From assembly GCF_000016665.1 (NCBI RefSeq), contig NC_009523.1, forward strand, positions 4,959,501-5,023,500: a stretch of 64,000 nt of DNA, read 5' to 3'. The position numbers were made by a program, and so were the translations under genes. The first letter of the stretch is position 1, and the number at the start of each line of letters is the position of its first letter. The notes under the pieces were generated by a model. It saw only the letters and a list, made by a program, of their open reading frames with translations. It was not told where the DNA came from and did no database searches. The DNA is from Roseiflexus sp. RS-1. Its GTDB lineage: Bacteria > Chloroflexota > Chloroflexia > Chloroflexales > Roseiflexaceae. This document shows positions 33,117 to 42,696 of this stretch, piece after piece.

Positions 33117-34460
33117 ATGGGTACGCGCTTCACCATCATTGCAATCCTGATCTCATCACTGCTGGCGGCATGTGTCGCAACCCCGGCGTTTGTGACGGCG
33201 CCGCCGCCAGATGGTGCAATGCCGACTGCGGCTGTGCGTGCGCCGACGCTCGCGTCGTTGCAGGTGACGCCTGCTGGCATGCCAGCGTTTTCGCAAGCAA
33301 ATGTGACTCCATCACCAACGCTGCAACCGGTTCCCACGACGCTCCCAACACCCATTCCGCCAACCATGCAACCGCTTGGTCCGGGCGGTCTGCCGCATCC
33401 GTTGCGCGTCCGTCGGTTGCAGTTCGGCGTTCATGCCCATCTATTCTGGACTGATCGCGCTACGCCGTTGCGCCTGGCGCGGGATGCAGGGTTTGGCTGG
33501 ATTCGCCAGCAGATCCACTGGAAGGACCAGGAGGGTCCTCCTGGCTTCTATGCCTGGGGCGCGGAACTCGACGCGCTGATTGCCGATGTCAATGCGTACG
33601 GGCTGAAACTGATGATCTCGGTCGTCCGGTCGCCGCACTTCTACGGGCGCGGCGGCAGCGATGGGTTGCCGGAGAATCCCGAAACGCTGGGGAACTTCGT
33701 GGCGGCGCTGGCGCAGCGGTACAAGGGGCGCATTCACGCCATTCAGATCTGGAACGAGCAGAACCTGGCGTATGAGAATGGCGGATATGTCTCAACCGAA
33801 GACGCACAGCGCTATGTCGAAATCCTCAAAGTGGCGTACACCCGTATCAAAGCGATCGATCCGACGATCATCGTTGTGAGCGGCGCGCCAGCATCAACAG
33901 CGGTTGACAGTCCTGGGATTGCCATTTCCGACATTCGCTACTACAGTGCAATGTTCTCCTATGAGAACGGCATCATTCGCAACTATGTCGATGCGCTTGG
34001 CGTGCATCCTGGCGGCTCCGCCAACCCGCCGGAGACATTCTGGCCCGACGCGCCGAGTCCGGCGCAGGGGTGGACCGACCATCCAACGTTCTACTTCCGC
34101 AATGTGGAACGTATTCGTCGGTTGATGGAGGAGTATGGTCTGGCGGACCTGCCGGTGTGGATTACGGAGTTCGGTTGGGCGACGCGCAACAATACGCCCG
34201 GATTCGAGTTCGGCAATCAGGTATCATATGAGCAGCAGGCGCAGTATATCGTCGGAGCGATGGAATGGACTGCCGAACGGTACCCGTGGGTCGATGCCAT
34301 GTTTCTGTGGAACCTGAACTTCGCTCCCCTGCGTGCGCGCAACGGCGAACCCTGGCACGAACAGGCGTCGTTCAGCATCATCAACGCCGATTACTCGCCG
34401 CGCCCGGCGTATCGGGCGGTTCAGCAGTACATCATGCAGTATCATGCCCGTCGTGAATGA
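33117..34460 (+). CDS. Secreted lipoprotein glycoside hydrolase (clan A-like)
   Basis: A 447-residue protein from ATG 33117, preceded by AGGAGG. The lipobox is LLAAC (residues 14-18), followed by a Pro/Thr linker. The TIM-barrel domain starts near residue 100. Acid/base Glu is in IQIWNEQNLAYENGG, and the nucleophile Glu in PVWITEFGWATRNN, the arrangement of clan GH-A enzymes (GH5/GH39-like). The substrate is unknown. The next gene starts 17 bp before its stop, so both are probably cotranscribed. Confidence 0.8.
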   Translation: MGTRFTIIAILISSLLAACVATPAFVTAPPPDGAMPTAAVRAPTLASLQVTPAGMPAFSQANVTPSPTLQPVPTTLPTPIPPTMQPLGPGGLPHPLRVRRLQFGVHAHLFWTDRATPLRLARDAGFGWIRQQIHWKDQEGPPGFYAWGAELDALIADVNAYGLKLMISVVRSPHFYGRGGSDGLPENPETLGNFVAALAQRYKGRIHAIQIWNEQNLAYENGGYVSTEDAQRYVEILKVAYTRIKAIDPTIIVVSGAPASTAVDSPGIAISDIRYYSAMFSYENGIIRNYVDALGVHPGGSANPPETFWPDAPSPAQGWTDHPTFYFRNVERIRRLMEEYGLADLPVWITEFGWATRNNTPGFEFGNQVSYEQQAQYIVGAMEWTAERYPWVDAMFLWNLNFAPLRARNGEPWHEQASFSIINADYSPRPAYRAVQQYIMQYHARRE

Positions 34461-36408
34461 TCAGATGCAATCGACCTTTTCGCCGGATACCTCACGGATT
34501 GCGGAGAGAGCGGCGCATCGGCGCACGCCGCTCGCCGCTTTTTTGTTTCTGCTCGCGCTCTACCTGCTGACGGCGAGCGGTCATCTCTATTCGCCCGACG
34601 AAGAGGCGATGTACTATGTGACACGCGGACTGGCGACACGCGGCGACATCGCTATCGAGGGGGACGATCTCGTGCCGATGCCGTTGCGGGAAGGGCGCGA
34701 TGGACGCATGGTTTCGCCGTATGGCATCCTTCCTTCGCTGGCGGCGTTGCCATTCTTCGCCCTCGGCGCGCTGCTGGCTGGCGGTGCGTCGGTCGAGGTC
34801 TACGAGTACCTCACCCGTTTCACGGTCAGTCTGCTGAATGCACCGGTGACTGCTGCTACCGGTGCGGTTCTGTTCTCATGTGTGGTATCTCTGGGGTATG
34901 GCAGGCGGGCAGCATGGCTGGCAGCGGGTGCGTTCGGCGTGGCGAGCCTGGCGTGGCCCTATGCCCGCACCTTCTTCTCCGAGCCACTGGCGGGACTCCT
35001 GCTGATCCTGGCGGTCGAACGGGCGTACAGCGCGTCCGTGCGTCACAACCGACGAGCGCTGCTGATCTCCGGCGTTGCGACCGGTTTGCTGCTCGTCACG
35101 CGCATCGCTGCGCTGGTTGCTGTGCCGTTTTTGATGTTGTATGTGGCGGCAGCAACGGTTTCCTGCCCGGGTGCGTCGCGTGGAATGGTGGAGCGACTCC
35201 GTGTGATGGCGGCGCACCTGGGTCTGTGGAGTTTGGGGTTGGTTCCCGGTGTGGCGCTGGTTATCGGCTACAATCTGGCGCGCTTTGGTGTACCGCTGGC
35301 GAGCGGCTATGGCGATGAAGCGAGCGCTTTTACCACACCGCTGCTGACTGGATTGACCGGGTTGTTGCTCAGTCCTGGCAAAAGCCTGTTCCTGTACGCG
35401 CCGGTTGCGGCGCTGGCGCTGGCGGGCGCGCCGTTGCTGTGGCAGCGCTGGCGTCTGGAAACAGCGCTGCTGCTGCTGCTGGTCATTGTGCATGTGGTGC
35501 TGTATGCGCGCTGGCATGCCTGGGATGGCGGCGGGGTTTGGGGACCCCGATTGCTGCTGCCGATCGTGCCGTTGTTGGCGGTGCTGGCAACGCCGGTGTT
35601 CGAGCGCGCAGCCGCAGGTGGCGGCATCGGGATACGCCTTATCGTCAGCGCGATCCTGGTGTTTGGAACAATCAATGCACTGGCAGGCGTTCTCGTCAAC
35701 CCGGCGATCTACCTCAATATGGAGATTCCGCACCGCCGGATCTATTTCGAGGCGGCACACTCGCCATTGCTGGCGCACTGGCGCATTGCGGCGGAACGCT
35801 GGCAGGCGCGGTATGGCGGCGGGCAATGCGTGATCGGCGACGGGTTTTACTTCCCGGAGATGCGCGATGCGCTACTGCCGCGCATGACCGGCGCATACGG
35901 AACACTATCCTGCCGGAGCGACAGACCGACACTGCTCACACTCCGCATCAACGATGATCGTCCGACCGGCGCGCCGCCGGGTAACCCGACGCTCGACATC
36001 GCCGGTCGTCAGGTTGCGTTGCGTGATGGCCAGGGAAGCCTGTTCTATGTGCTTGCACCGCCGGGCGCACTGCTGGTACTGCGGGCGCAGCCGTTTGTGC
36101 AGACGATACCGGGAACGGAGCGGCAGCGAATGGTCGGGTTGCGGATCGATGCGATCACCGCCGTCGATGACCGTGGCATTCGATTGCCGCTCTCTGATGC
36201 AGCCATCGAACCGCCGCCGGCAAGTCCGCGCTACCGCTGGGGGTGGTATTTCGTTCCAACCGTTCGCCACACGACCGACCTGTGGATCGGGTATCTGCTG
36301 CGCAGCGAGATCGGTTTCATTCGTGCGCTGGCTGTCGCCGGGTTGCTGGTCAGTACGGCGCTGGCGGCAGGTGTGGCGGGGGGGAGGAGGTTGGGCGTTG
36401 AACGTTGA
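34444..36408 (+). CDS. Polytopic membrane protein, glycosyltransferase-like (PMT/ArnT type)
   Basis: A 654-residue protein (ATG 34444; ATG 34465 also possible) with about ten to eleven hydrophobic segments up to residue 420, then a soluble region, then one last segment near 625-650. The first extracytoplasmic loop has the acidic motif YSPDEEAMYYVTRGLA, like the Asp-Glu motif of lipid-carrier-dependent GT-C transferases. It probably transfers a sugar from a polyprenyl carrier to a protein or glycan outside the membrane. Its last codons run into GTTGAAC heptamer repeats, which encode the stop. Confidence 0.65.
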   Translation: MPVVNDQMQSTFSPDTSRIAERAAHRRTPLAAFLFLLALYLLTASGHLYSPDEEAMYYVTRGLATRGDIAIEGDDLVPMPLREGRDGRMVSPYGILPSLAALPFFALGALLAGGASVEVYEYLTRFTVSLLNAPVTAATGAVLFSCVVSLGYGRRAAWLAAGAFGVASLAWPYARTFFSEPLAGLLLILAVERAYSASVRHNRRALLISGVATGLLLVTRIAALVAVPFLMLYVAAATVSCPGASRGMVERLRVMAAHLGLWSLGLVPGVALVIGYNLARFGVPLASGYGDEASAFTTPLLTGLTGLLLSPGKSLFLYAPVAALALAGAPLLWQRWRLETALLLLLVIVHVVLYARWHAWDGGGVWGPRLLLPIVPLLAVLATPVFERAAAGGGIGIRLIVSAILVFGTINALAGVLVNPAIYLNMEIPHRRIYFEAAHSPLLAHWRIAAERWQARYGGGQCVIGDGFYFPEMRDALLPRMTGAYGTLSCRSDRPTLLTLRINDDRPTGAPPGNPTLDIAGRQVALRDGQGSLFYVLAPPGALLVLRAQPFVQTIPGTERQRMVGLRIDAITAVDDRGIRLPLSDAAIEPPPASPRYRWGWYFVPTVRHTTDLWIGYLLRSEIGFIRALAVAGLLVSTALAAGVAGGRRLGVER

Positions 36409-36507
36409 ACGTTGAACGTTGAACGTTGTAATGTTGGGCGTTGAACGTTGAACGTTGAACGTTGAACGTTGTAATGTTGGGCGTTGAACGTTGAACGTTG
36501 AACGTTG
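36396..36507. repeat. GTTGAAC heptamer repeats with a 35-bp supra-period
   Basis: Runs of GTTGAAC (about 3-4 units each) are separated by GTTGTAATGTTGGGC, giving a higher-order unit repeated three times. It starts inside the last codons of the membrane protein gene and ends 45 bp before the metzincin gene. Similar 7-bp arrays with other variants are at 18160-18200 and 57359-57490. Confidence 0.85.
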
Positions 36508-36551
36508 TGATACTGAGAGAAGCGGCACACTATCCGTAAGGAGCAAATACC

Positions 36552-38600
36552 ATGCATCACCATACTATGCTGGCGCTGATCCTGGTGCTGCTGCCCGTAT
36601 TCCTGGCAACGCACGACTATCCGGCAGCGCGCGCCGATCTGTCGTCTCCTTCGTCGGACAGGCGAGTCTATCTGCCGCTGATTACGCGCCCTGCGACGAT
36701 CGATCTCGTTCTCAATCAGGTCGAGATAACCCAGTCGGTGCAGAATAGCAGCAACACTGTGCCGATGGTTGCGGGTCGTCCAACAGTAGCGCGCGTGTAT
36801 GTAACCGTATCCGGCGTTACGGAAGCGTCTAACGTGATTGTTGAAGCTTCAGCATCGCGCAACGGCATTCCCCTGCCCGGCTCGCCGCGCCGCTCGGATC
36901 CACGCACGGTGACAACCGGTGTGTCGCGTGGAAACTATGCCAGCAGTTTCAACCTGGCTTTGCCCGCTGAATGGTTGTCGGGCAATGTGCGACTCAGCAT
37001 CGTCGTTGATCCCGACAATCGGATCACCGAAGTGAACGAGACCAACAATAGTCTGACGCAGACGCTGGAGTTTCTCGCCGTACCGCGCCTCGATCTCACG
37101 ATTGTGCCGGTTCAGTACACCCACACCCCCAACGGGCGCACCTACCCGGCGCCGACCCGCGACACTGTGAGCGATTGGGTGATGCGCGCCTATCCCATCC
37201 CTGGCATCAACGTTCGACTGCGTGCGCCGATTTCCTTCACCGGTGATTTGCGGAGCGGCAATGAATGGGAACGTCTGCTCGATCTGATAACGGATGTCAA
37301 ATTGAGCGACGGTGCACCGTCTTCGCGGGTCTACTACGGCTTGATACCGATCGCAAATGGGAGTGATCGCTGGTTCAGCAGCGGGATCGCCGGGATCGGG
37401 TGGGTCGGGTTGCGTGCATCGGTGGGGTTGGATCTGACGGGTTCCACCGATGCCGCCGGTCGCCTTGCCGCCCATGAGATCGGGCACAATCTGGGTCGCT
37501 TCCATGCGCCGTGCGGCGTCAGTGGCGATCCACGTCAACCTTTTCCATACTCGAATGCTTCGATCGGTCCGGATGTCTATGGTCTCGACATCAGCCGGGC
37601 GCGCGTCTGGAGTCCGGTTGCACCGGACAATACGAAGGACCTGATGAGTTATTGTCAACCGCAGTGGGTTTCGGATTTTACGTATCAGGGATTGCTGAAT
37701 AATCAGCGCATCTATGGCGCCAGCGTGATGCAGAGCGGCGCCGGGTATCTGGTGCGCGCCGTGCTGACGGACGACGGCACCACACTGGAACCGGTGTATG
37801 CGCTCGATGGCGTGACGCCGGATGCTCCACAGCGCGGCGAATACACGGTCGAACTGCGGGACGCTGCCGGAGCGTTGCTCGCTTCCCATACGGTCGCTGC
37901 TGTCGAAGCGGAAGGACCATACCGCTATGGCGAAGAGTCTGTCGCACATGATCATGATCATGGGCATATCTATCGTCGCATTACCACAGTTGTGCCGACG
38001 CCTGCTGGACCGGTTGCCAGTTTCCGTTTGATCCGCAATGGGGTGGTCATTGCGGAACGGGCAACTGACGCTGTGCCGCCAGCAGTCGCAGCCTCCGCAA
38101 CCATCGCCCGTAACAATGCGACATGGACGCTCTCCTGGTCGAATACATCTGTTCCGGCGCTGGTGCGTTACACCCACGACGGCAGACGCTGGACGACGCT
38201 GGGAGTCGATCTGGTCGGCGGACGTCTGTCGCTCAATCCGCAGATGCTTCCCGGCGGCGGGCATGGCAGGTTCGAGATCGTTCTGGCTGACAGCCGTGGC
38301 ATCATCGTTGTTGACGGAACACCGGCGGCTGCCGATGACGCCCAACCACAGGCGTGGATCGATGGTCCTGCGACGCTGCCGGTTGGTGCGCCGCTGCTGC
38401 TCTATGGAAGGGCGTCGGATCGCGATGATGGCGCGCTCGACGATCCTGCCTGGCAGGTCAATGGCGTATCGGTAGGAACGGGACAGACAGTATTTCTCGA
38501 CAATCTCGCGCCGGGCGAGTACCATGTTCGTCTGACGGCGCGCGATAGCGCAGGGAACGTGGGGTACGCCGATCATCTGGTTCGAGTCGAACAGCGTTGA
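36552..38600 (+). CDS. Secreted metzincin-type metalloprotease with CARDB and Ig-like domains
   Basis: A 682-residue protein with a signal peptide (MLALILVLLPVFLATHD). A CARDB-type beta domain follows at about 50-175 (the VDPDNRITEVNETNNSL motif is diagnostic). The zinc site HEIGHNLGRFHAP (HExxHxxGxxH) is at about 309-321, and the Met-turn is probably KDLMSYCQP near 360. The C-terminal region has two beta-sandwich domains, the last PKD-like (residues about 590-680). It should be a secreted protease. A His-rich stretch EESVAHDHDHGHIYRR near 463-478 could bind metal. Confidence 0.82.
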   Translation: MHHHTMLALILVLLPVFLATHDYPAARADLSSPSSDRRVYLPLITRPATIDLVLNQVEITQSVQNSSNTVPMVAGRPTVARVYVTVSGVTEASNVIVEASASRNGIPLPGSPRRSDPRTVTTGVSRGNYASSFNLALPAEWLSGNVRLSIVVDPDNRITEVNETNNSLTQTLEFLAVPRLDLTIVPVQYTHTPNGRTYPAPTRDTVSDWVMRAYPIPGINVRLRAPISFTGDLRSGNEWERLLDLITDVKLSDGAPSSRVYYGLIPIANGSDRWFSSGIAGIGWVGLRASVGLDLTGSTDAAGRLAAHEIGHNLGRFHAPCGVSGDPRQPFPYSNASIGPDVYGLDISRARVWSPVAPDNTKDLMSYCQPQWVSDFTYQGLLNNQRIYGASVMQSGAGYLVRAVLTDDGTTLEPVYALDGVTPDAPQRGEYTVELRDAAGALLASHTVAAVEAEGPYRYGEESVAHDHDHGHIYRRITTVVPTPAGPVASFRLIRNGVVIAERATDAVPPAVAASATIARNNATWTLSWSNTSVPALVRYTHDGRRWTTLGVDLVGGRLSLNPQMLPGGGHGRFEIVLADSRGIIVVDGTPAAADDAQPQAWIDGPATLPVGAPLLLYGRASDRDDGALDDPAWQVNGVSVGTGQTVFLDNLAPGEYHVRLTARDSAGNVGYADHLVRVEQR

Positions 38601-38632
38601 GGATGGTGGCGTAACCGGCAAAGGTCTTTCCA

Positions 38633-40678
38633 ATGTCTGCAACCTCCTTCGAGCAAGCGCTGGAACAGTACGGTGATGACCTGTACCGTCTGGCGGTGTT
38701 GTTGTCCCCCGATCAGGCGGCAGCGAATGCGCTGCTGGTGCGTACTGCCCGGCAGTTTCGCAATCACGTCGCTGCAGATGTGCTCACGATTGCAATCGCG
38801 CTGTACGAGCAATTGCCTGTGGAACGCGGTCTGTTCAGGCGAAGAGGCGTTCCTGCCTGGGTGACGGCAGGAATGGTGCGAACCGAAGATGCGCCGCTGG
38901 TTACAGCGATCGCACGCCTGCCGCGCGCGCAGCGGTTGGCGTTGGGGCTGGCAGCGCTGCACGCTTTCACGACCGACAATCTGGCGCCGATCGGGCAGGA
39001 GTGGCGTGTTCGGGTGCGAGACGCGATCAGGGCGCTGTTGCCAGTTCTCGATCCCGACCTTGATCCGACATTGTTCGATCCGGATCAGGCGCCGGAGGAG
39101 TGTCGTATGGCGCGGATGGCGTTGCTTCTCGATCCGACCGTCGCACAGACCAGTTCCGATGTGCGCGGGCATCTGGCGCTCTGCGAAACATGCCGTGCTG
39201 CGCTGCGCGAGTGGCGCCGCCTGACGGTGCAGGTGAACGAGGTGCTGCGCGATGCGTTGCGCCCGGTACGTCTGCCAGCGGACGTTGCAGCGCAAACAGT
39301 TGCAGCAGCGCACCCGGATACACGACCGCCGCTGCGTCGCCTGATGGAGAGTCAATGGACGCATCGCGCGATTCTGCCGCTGGCGGTGCTGCTTCTGACG
39401 ATGCTGATCGTCTGGCCCCGCGCGCGCGACGAACCTCCGCCGCCAGCCGTCTCGCCCTACTCGCTCCGCGAACTGGTCGAGCGTGCCGGAGAAACCCTGT
39501 ACACTCCCCCGCCGGGTGAAGGCGTCTGGCGGGGAAGCTACCTTATTCGCTGGACCTTCGCTGATCAGACCTATGCGAATCTACGGGGTGATCTCTGGAT
39601 CGATCGGGAGAATGGTCAGCATCGTATCCAGTTCGTGCATCAGCAGGGAGGCGGTCCCTACGAGTTTCAACTTGCTGATCGGCGTGGCCAGGCCTGGTAT
39701 GCGATAACGCCCGCCTATAGCGCGACAATAGGAGTTCCGCTTGATCGTGAGGATGTGTCCGGGGTTCGCTTTCCTGCTGATGCCGATCGGCGACATCGTT
39801 TGCTAAAGGCGCGACTGGAAAGCGGGGCATGGGCGTTGCCCCGACGTTACCTGGCACAGGCACGTGCTGCCGAATTGCAAAGTTGGGGACAACGCCAGAT
39901 GGATGATGGAACACAGGTGGAAGTTGTTGGGTTTCGCGGTGTCAGCCTGCCTGGCTTTCCACCCGATGCGCCGGATGCAGGCGACGCCGATGCCACGATC
40001 CTTCTCGCCATCGATAGTGCGACCGGACTGCTGCGCGAAATTCGTGAGTTGATCGGTCCCGTCGAAGGCGAACAGGTGAGTCGCACCGTCTGGGCATTCG
40101 ATGGCGGGCGTGAAGTCGATCCACGTGAAGAGACGCGAACGTTTGGCATCGCATTTGCCTGGAATGGTCAGGGAACCTTTCTCAGCCTGGACGACATTGC
40201 CACGCCGCATATCCCGCTGATCCCGTCCGAATCGGTCATTCCGCTTGATGATGCGATCGGCTCGTCCATCCTGTTGCCCGATCCGCCACCCGGTACGGTC
40301 GAGGCAGTTTTGGTGCGCGATGGGGAGACAGCCGGAGGGTACGTGGCGCTCTACCATGCGCCGGGGCGTCGATTAACGGTCAGATTGGTCCCGTTGTCCG
40401 ATGCGCAGGCGGACAGAACGTCCGATGACCCTGATGAAGAACGGATTATTGTGAAAAACTACGCTGTCGTGCTGCATCCCGGTCTCCAATGGCGCTACCG
40501 GGCGATTGTCGATCTTTCACCATACCAGGCGCGCTATGCGCTCCGGGTTGAGTCGCAGGGGTACACGCGCGCTGAATTGGTAGATGTGCTGACGTCGATC
40601 GATGTTGTGACGCCGGAGCGGTACGAGGAGCAGGCAACAATGTTTATTGCACAGGTGGACGGCGCAAAGCGTCGCTAA
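38633..40678 (+). CDS. Membrane protein joining sigma-like helices to an anti-sigma zinc finger
   Basis: A 681-residue protein. Residues 5-45 resemble a weak sigma-70 region 2 (FEQALEQYGDDLYRLAVLL), residues 88-120 a region-4-like stretch (IARLPRAQRLALGLAALHAF), then a zf-HC2/ZAS motif HLALCETC (H180, C184, C187). One membrane segment lies at 246-261, and about 400 residues lie outside, with MucB/RsiM-like beta structure (RWTFADQTYANLRGDLWIDR). It may be a fused, partly degenerate sigma/anti-sigma pair that senses envelope state. No separate ECF sigma gene is adjacent. Confidence 0.65.
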   Translation: MSATSFEQALEQYGDDLYRLAVLLSPDQAAANALLVRTARQFRNHVAADVLTIAIALYEQLPVERGLFRRRGVPAWVTAGMVRTEDAPLVTAIARLPRAQRLALGLAALHAFTTDNLAPIGQEWRVRVRDAIRALLPVLDPDLDPTLFDPDQAPEECRMARMALLLDPTVAQTSSDVRGHLALCETCRAALREWRRLTVQVNEVLRDALRPVRLPADVAAQTVAAAHPDTRPPLRRLMESQWTHRAILPLAVLLLTMLIVWPRARDEPPPPAVSPYSLRELVERAGETLYTPPPGEGVWRGSYLIRWTFADQTYANLRGDLWIDRENGQHRIQFVHQQGGGPYEFQLADRRGQAWYAITPAYSATIGVPLDREDVSGVRFPADADRRHRLLKARLESGAWALPRRYLAQARAAELQSWGQRQMDDGTQVEVVGFRGVSLPGFPPDAPDAGDADATILLAIDSATGLLREIRELIGPVEGEQVSRTVWAFDGGREVDPREETRTFGIAFAWNGQGTFLSLDDIATPHIPLIPSESVIPLDDAIGSSILLPDPPPGTVEAVLVRDGETAGGYVALYHAPGRRLTVRLVPLSDAQADRTSDDPDEERIIVKNYAVVLHPGLQWRYRAIVDLSPYQARYALRVESQGYTRAELVDVLTSIDVVTPERYEEQATMFIAQVDGAKRR

Positions 40679-40713
40679 AGATTGGGGAGAGGAACGGCGG
40701 CGTGGGAAGACCC

Positions 40714-41202
40714 TCACCGGTTCTCTTCGCGGCGCTGGAGTTGTTCGGCGCTCTGACGCTGAACCCAGAGCGGCGGTATGCCGTAGAAAGCGCGTTCGGC
40801 ATCGGTAACATTCGGATCCACAGCTCCGACCGTCCAGCGCCCGTTTTCGCGCACAAACTGTGTGCCGAAACGTTGCGGCAAGCCACGCGCAAGCAGCGCA
40901 CGATCCCACGCCGCAGCGATGATCGACCAGGCGCGCGGGTCTCCCAGACTGGCAGCGCGACGGGCAAGGGTACGCGCCAGTTCCCAATGCGCCAGTTCTT
41001 CGCCGTAGAGCATCACCAGCGCCGCGTGGTAGAAGTCGCGCGAACTCTGGAGTTTCCCCTGAGCGTACAACGTTGCCACGCGAGCGCGACGCTGCCGTCC
41101 TCGACGAACACGATCCGTCGCGTCAGAGTCGAGGTCGGTGATCTGCTCTTCAGCCAAACGCTCCAGCTCGGCGCTGATGTCGTCTGGTGTGGGTGAATCC
41201 AT
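40714..41202 (-). CDS. DUF6624-like protein
   Basis: A 162-residue soluble protein rich in helices. The segment RDFYHAALVMLYGEELAHWE and later LLARGLPQRFGTQFV match the pattern of DUF6624 proteins (bystander-repeat plus PQ-FGTQ block), of unknown function. The Arg-rich stretch RVRRGRQRRARV near residue 31 is not part of that pattern. It is a single gene convergent with the sigma-like membrane protein. Confidence 0.6.
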   Translation of the reverse strand: MDSPTPDDISAELERLAEEQITDLDSDATDRVRRGRQRRARVATLYAQGKLQSSRDFYHAALVMLYGEELAHWELARTLARRAASLGDPRAWSIIAAAWDRALLARGLPQRFGTQFVRENGRWTVGAVDPNVTDAERAFYGIPPLWVQRQSAEQLQRREENR

Positions 41203-41313
41203 ACCACGCTCCTGCGATGTGATGCTGCAAAGTGCATTATACCACGTTCACCTGCAGGGCGCAGGGTATGCAGCGATACGCGCAGGGCTTTTAAACACGA
41301 CGTGGGACATTCG

Positions 41314-41874
41314 TTATCCGAAAATGTGGGTGACCTGGAGGGTAATACCGGGCGCTGCCACAGACGTGATGCTGTCGCCCCGTCGATATTCCCGCCTGGT
41401 CAGATACTGGCACCCTATCGCCTGCGTGTATTGTACGACGATTTCCGCTTCCACATCCACGATCCAGGCTTCGCGAATACCGGCCTCCGCATACCGTGGG
41501 AGTTTTTCGTCCCGATCATAGTCAAGCGACGTATCTGCCACTTCTATCACGAAGAGGACCGCCTCTGGCGTGGGATGGTGCTGCGCGTAATAACTCGCGT
41601 CGTACCGCAGAATCGCAATGTCCGGTTCGGGTTCACTAACGTCATTGAGTTGGATCGGATCCTGGACACTGATCAGCATCAAGGTGCCCATATGGGGCAT
41701 CAACAAGGTGTTGAGGCGTTTCACGATCGCGGCATGCAATGGGACAACAGGACTCATACGCCGCACCTCTCCGTCGATCAGTTCCACCCGGTCATCTTCG
41801 GTCAGGATGCCCGCTTCCCGCATCCGATGATAGTCATCAACCGTGAACTGCCGACGCGCGATATGGATGGCCAT
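41314..41874 (-). CDS. Uma2-family (DUF820) PD-(D/E)XK protein
   Basis: A 186-residue protein with the Uma2 pattern: FTVDDYHRMREAGILTEDDR, VELIDGEVRRMSP, EPEPDIAIL (Asp), VLFVIEVADTSLDYD (the ExxD/S region) and KLPRYAEAGIREAWIVDV. The putative nuclease triad is D in EPDIA, E in VIEV and the following Lys KLPRYA. Members are abundant in Chloroflexota and cyanobacteria and are thought to be endonuclease-like, with no firm role. Confidence 0.88.
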   Translation of the reverse strand: MAIHIARRQFTVDDYHRMREAGILTEDDRVELIDGEVRRMSPVVPLHAAIVKRLNTLLMPHMGTLMLISVQDPIQLNDVSEPEPDIAILRYDASYYAQHHPTPEAVLFVIEVADTSLDYDRDEKLPRYAEAGIREAWIVDVEAEIVVQYTQAIGCQYLTRREYRRGDSITSVAAPGITLQVTHIFG

Positions 41875-42034
41875 TGTCGCGCTTCCTTTCTACGGGTCCT
41901 ATCTGGCCAGTCACGTTGATCATACCATACAGAATAAGAATGCGACAGCATATGTGTCAGAAACGATGTCCTGCTTTGGTCGCGACAACCGTGTGTGATC
42001 AATGCCCCAACGTGAGCATGACCCGCGCGACGGG

Positions 42035-42403
42035 TCAAGGTCGAGTCGCCTGCTCTGCCAGCATCGATGCGACCAGGACTCGCCGGAATTGCGAGGCGGA
42101 AGCTGCGTCGGGCGGATGCAGTGTCAGACGGCGCTTGACGGGTGAGGGAACACTCTTTGTCAGGGTGTCAAGGTCGATGAGGCAACTGAGTACTGCTTCA
42201 AAGGCACGGGCATCGCCGAGAGCACCCAGCGCCTCCACGCCTGCGTCACGGATTAATGGGTCAGGGTCGGTAAGGCTGGTGAGGAGAAGGTCAGGGTGAG
42301 CGAGACCTGTCCAGGCAGACCAGATCACTTTGCGCCACTTCTGTAAACTCTCCCTACTGACGCAATGGGTTTCCGCACCGCCGCTCAATGGCTTGCGCAT
42401 CAC
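42035..42403 (-). CDS. HEAT-repeat fragment
   Basis: A 122-residue frame with one clear HEAT unit (DPLIRDAGVEALGALGDARA) followed by a second partial one. Start and end are not supported by family length and no good ribosome site is seen, so it may be a decayed gene. Between 42404 and 42696 nothing is recognised. Confidence 0.35.
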   Translation of the reverse strand: MMRKPLSGGAETHCVSRESLQKWRKVIWSAWTGLAHPDLLLTSLTDPDPLIRDAGVEALGALGDARAFEAVLSCLIDLDTLTKSVPSPVKRRLTLHPPDAASASQFRRVLVASMLAEQATRP

Positions 42404-42696
42404 CCGCGCCAGGCGCAGCGAAACGGCGTCCGCTGCGGCAAAAGGTTGGACGGCTTATCTGACCCCGTAAACACGCACTGACAAACTTGTCGAACAGCCG
42501 GGGGCATTTCGTCAACACCTGAACAGGGCTAAGGAGAAGCGTAGAAAGGCAGGAAGGGGAGTTGCAGTCCGGCGGCTCGGCAAGCTGCGCTGCGACCTGG
42601 CTGAACCTCCCTCGCCTCAAGACACATTACGACAATGAAACCCACACCAATCCAGGGTCACAATAGCGACGTCGGTCTCACCCGATGTTGGGCAGC

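Noticed and set aside
36396-36507. Possible CRISPR array or att-site cluster
   Set aside because: The super-unit is made of 7-bp repeats with no unique spacers and no cas genes are nearby.
42354-42620. Minus-strand frame of 88 codons before the HEAT fragment
   Set aside because: No family pattern, Cys/Ser-rich, and it overlaps the start of the HEAT-like frame; probably chance.
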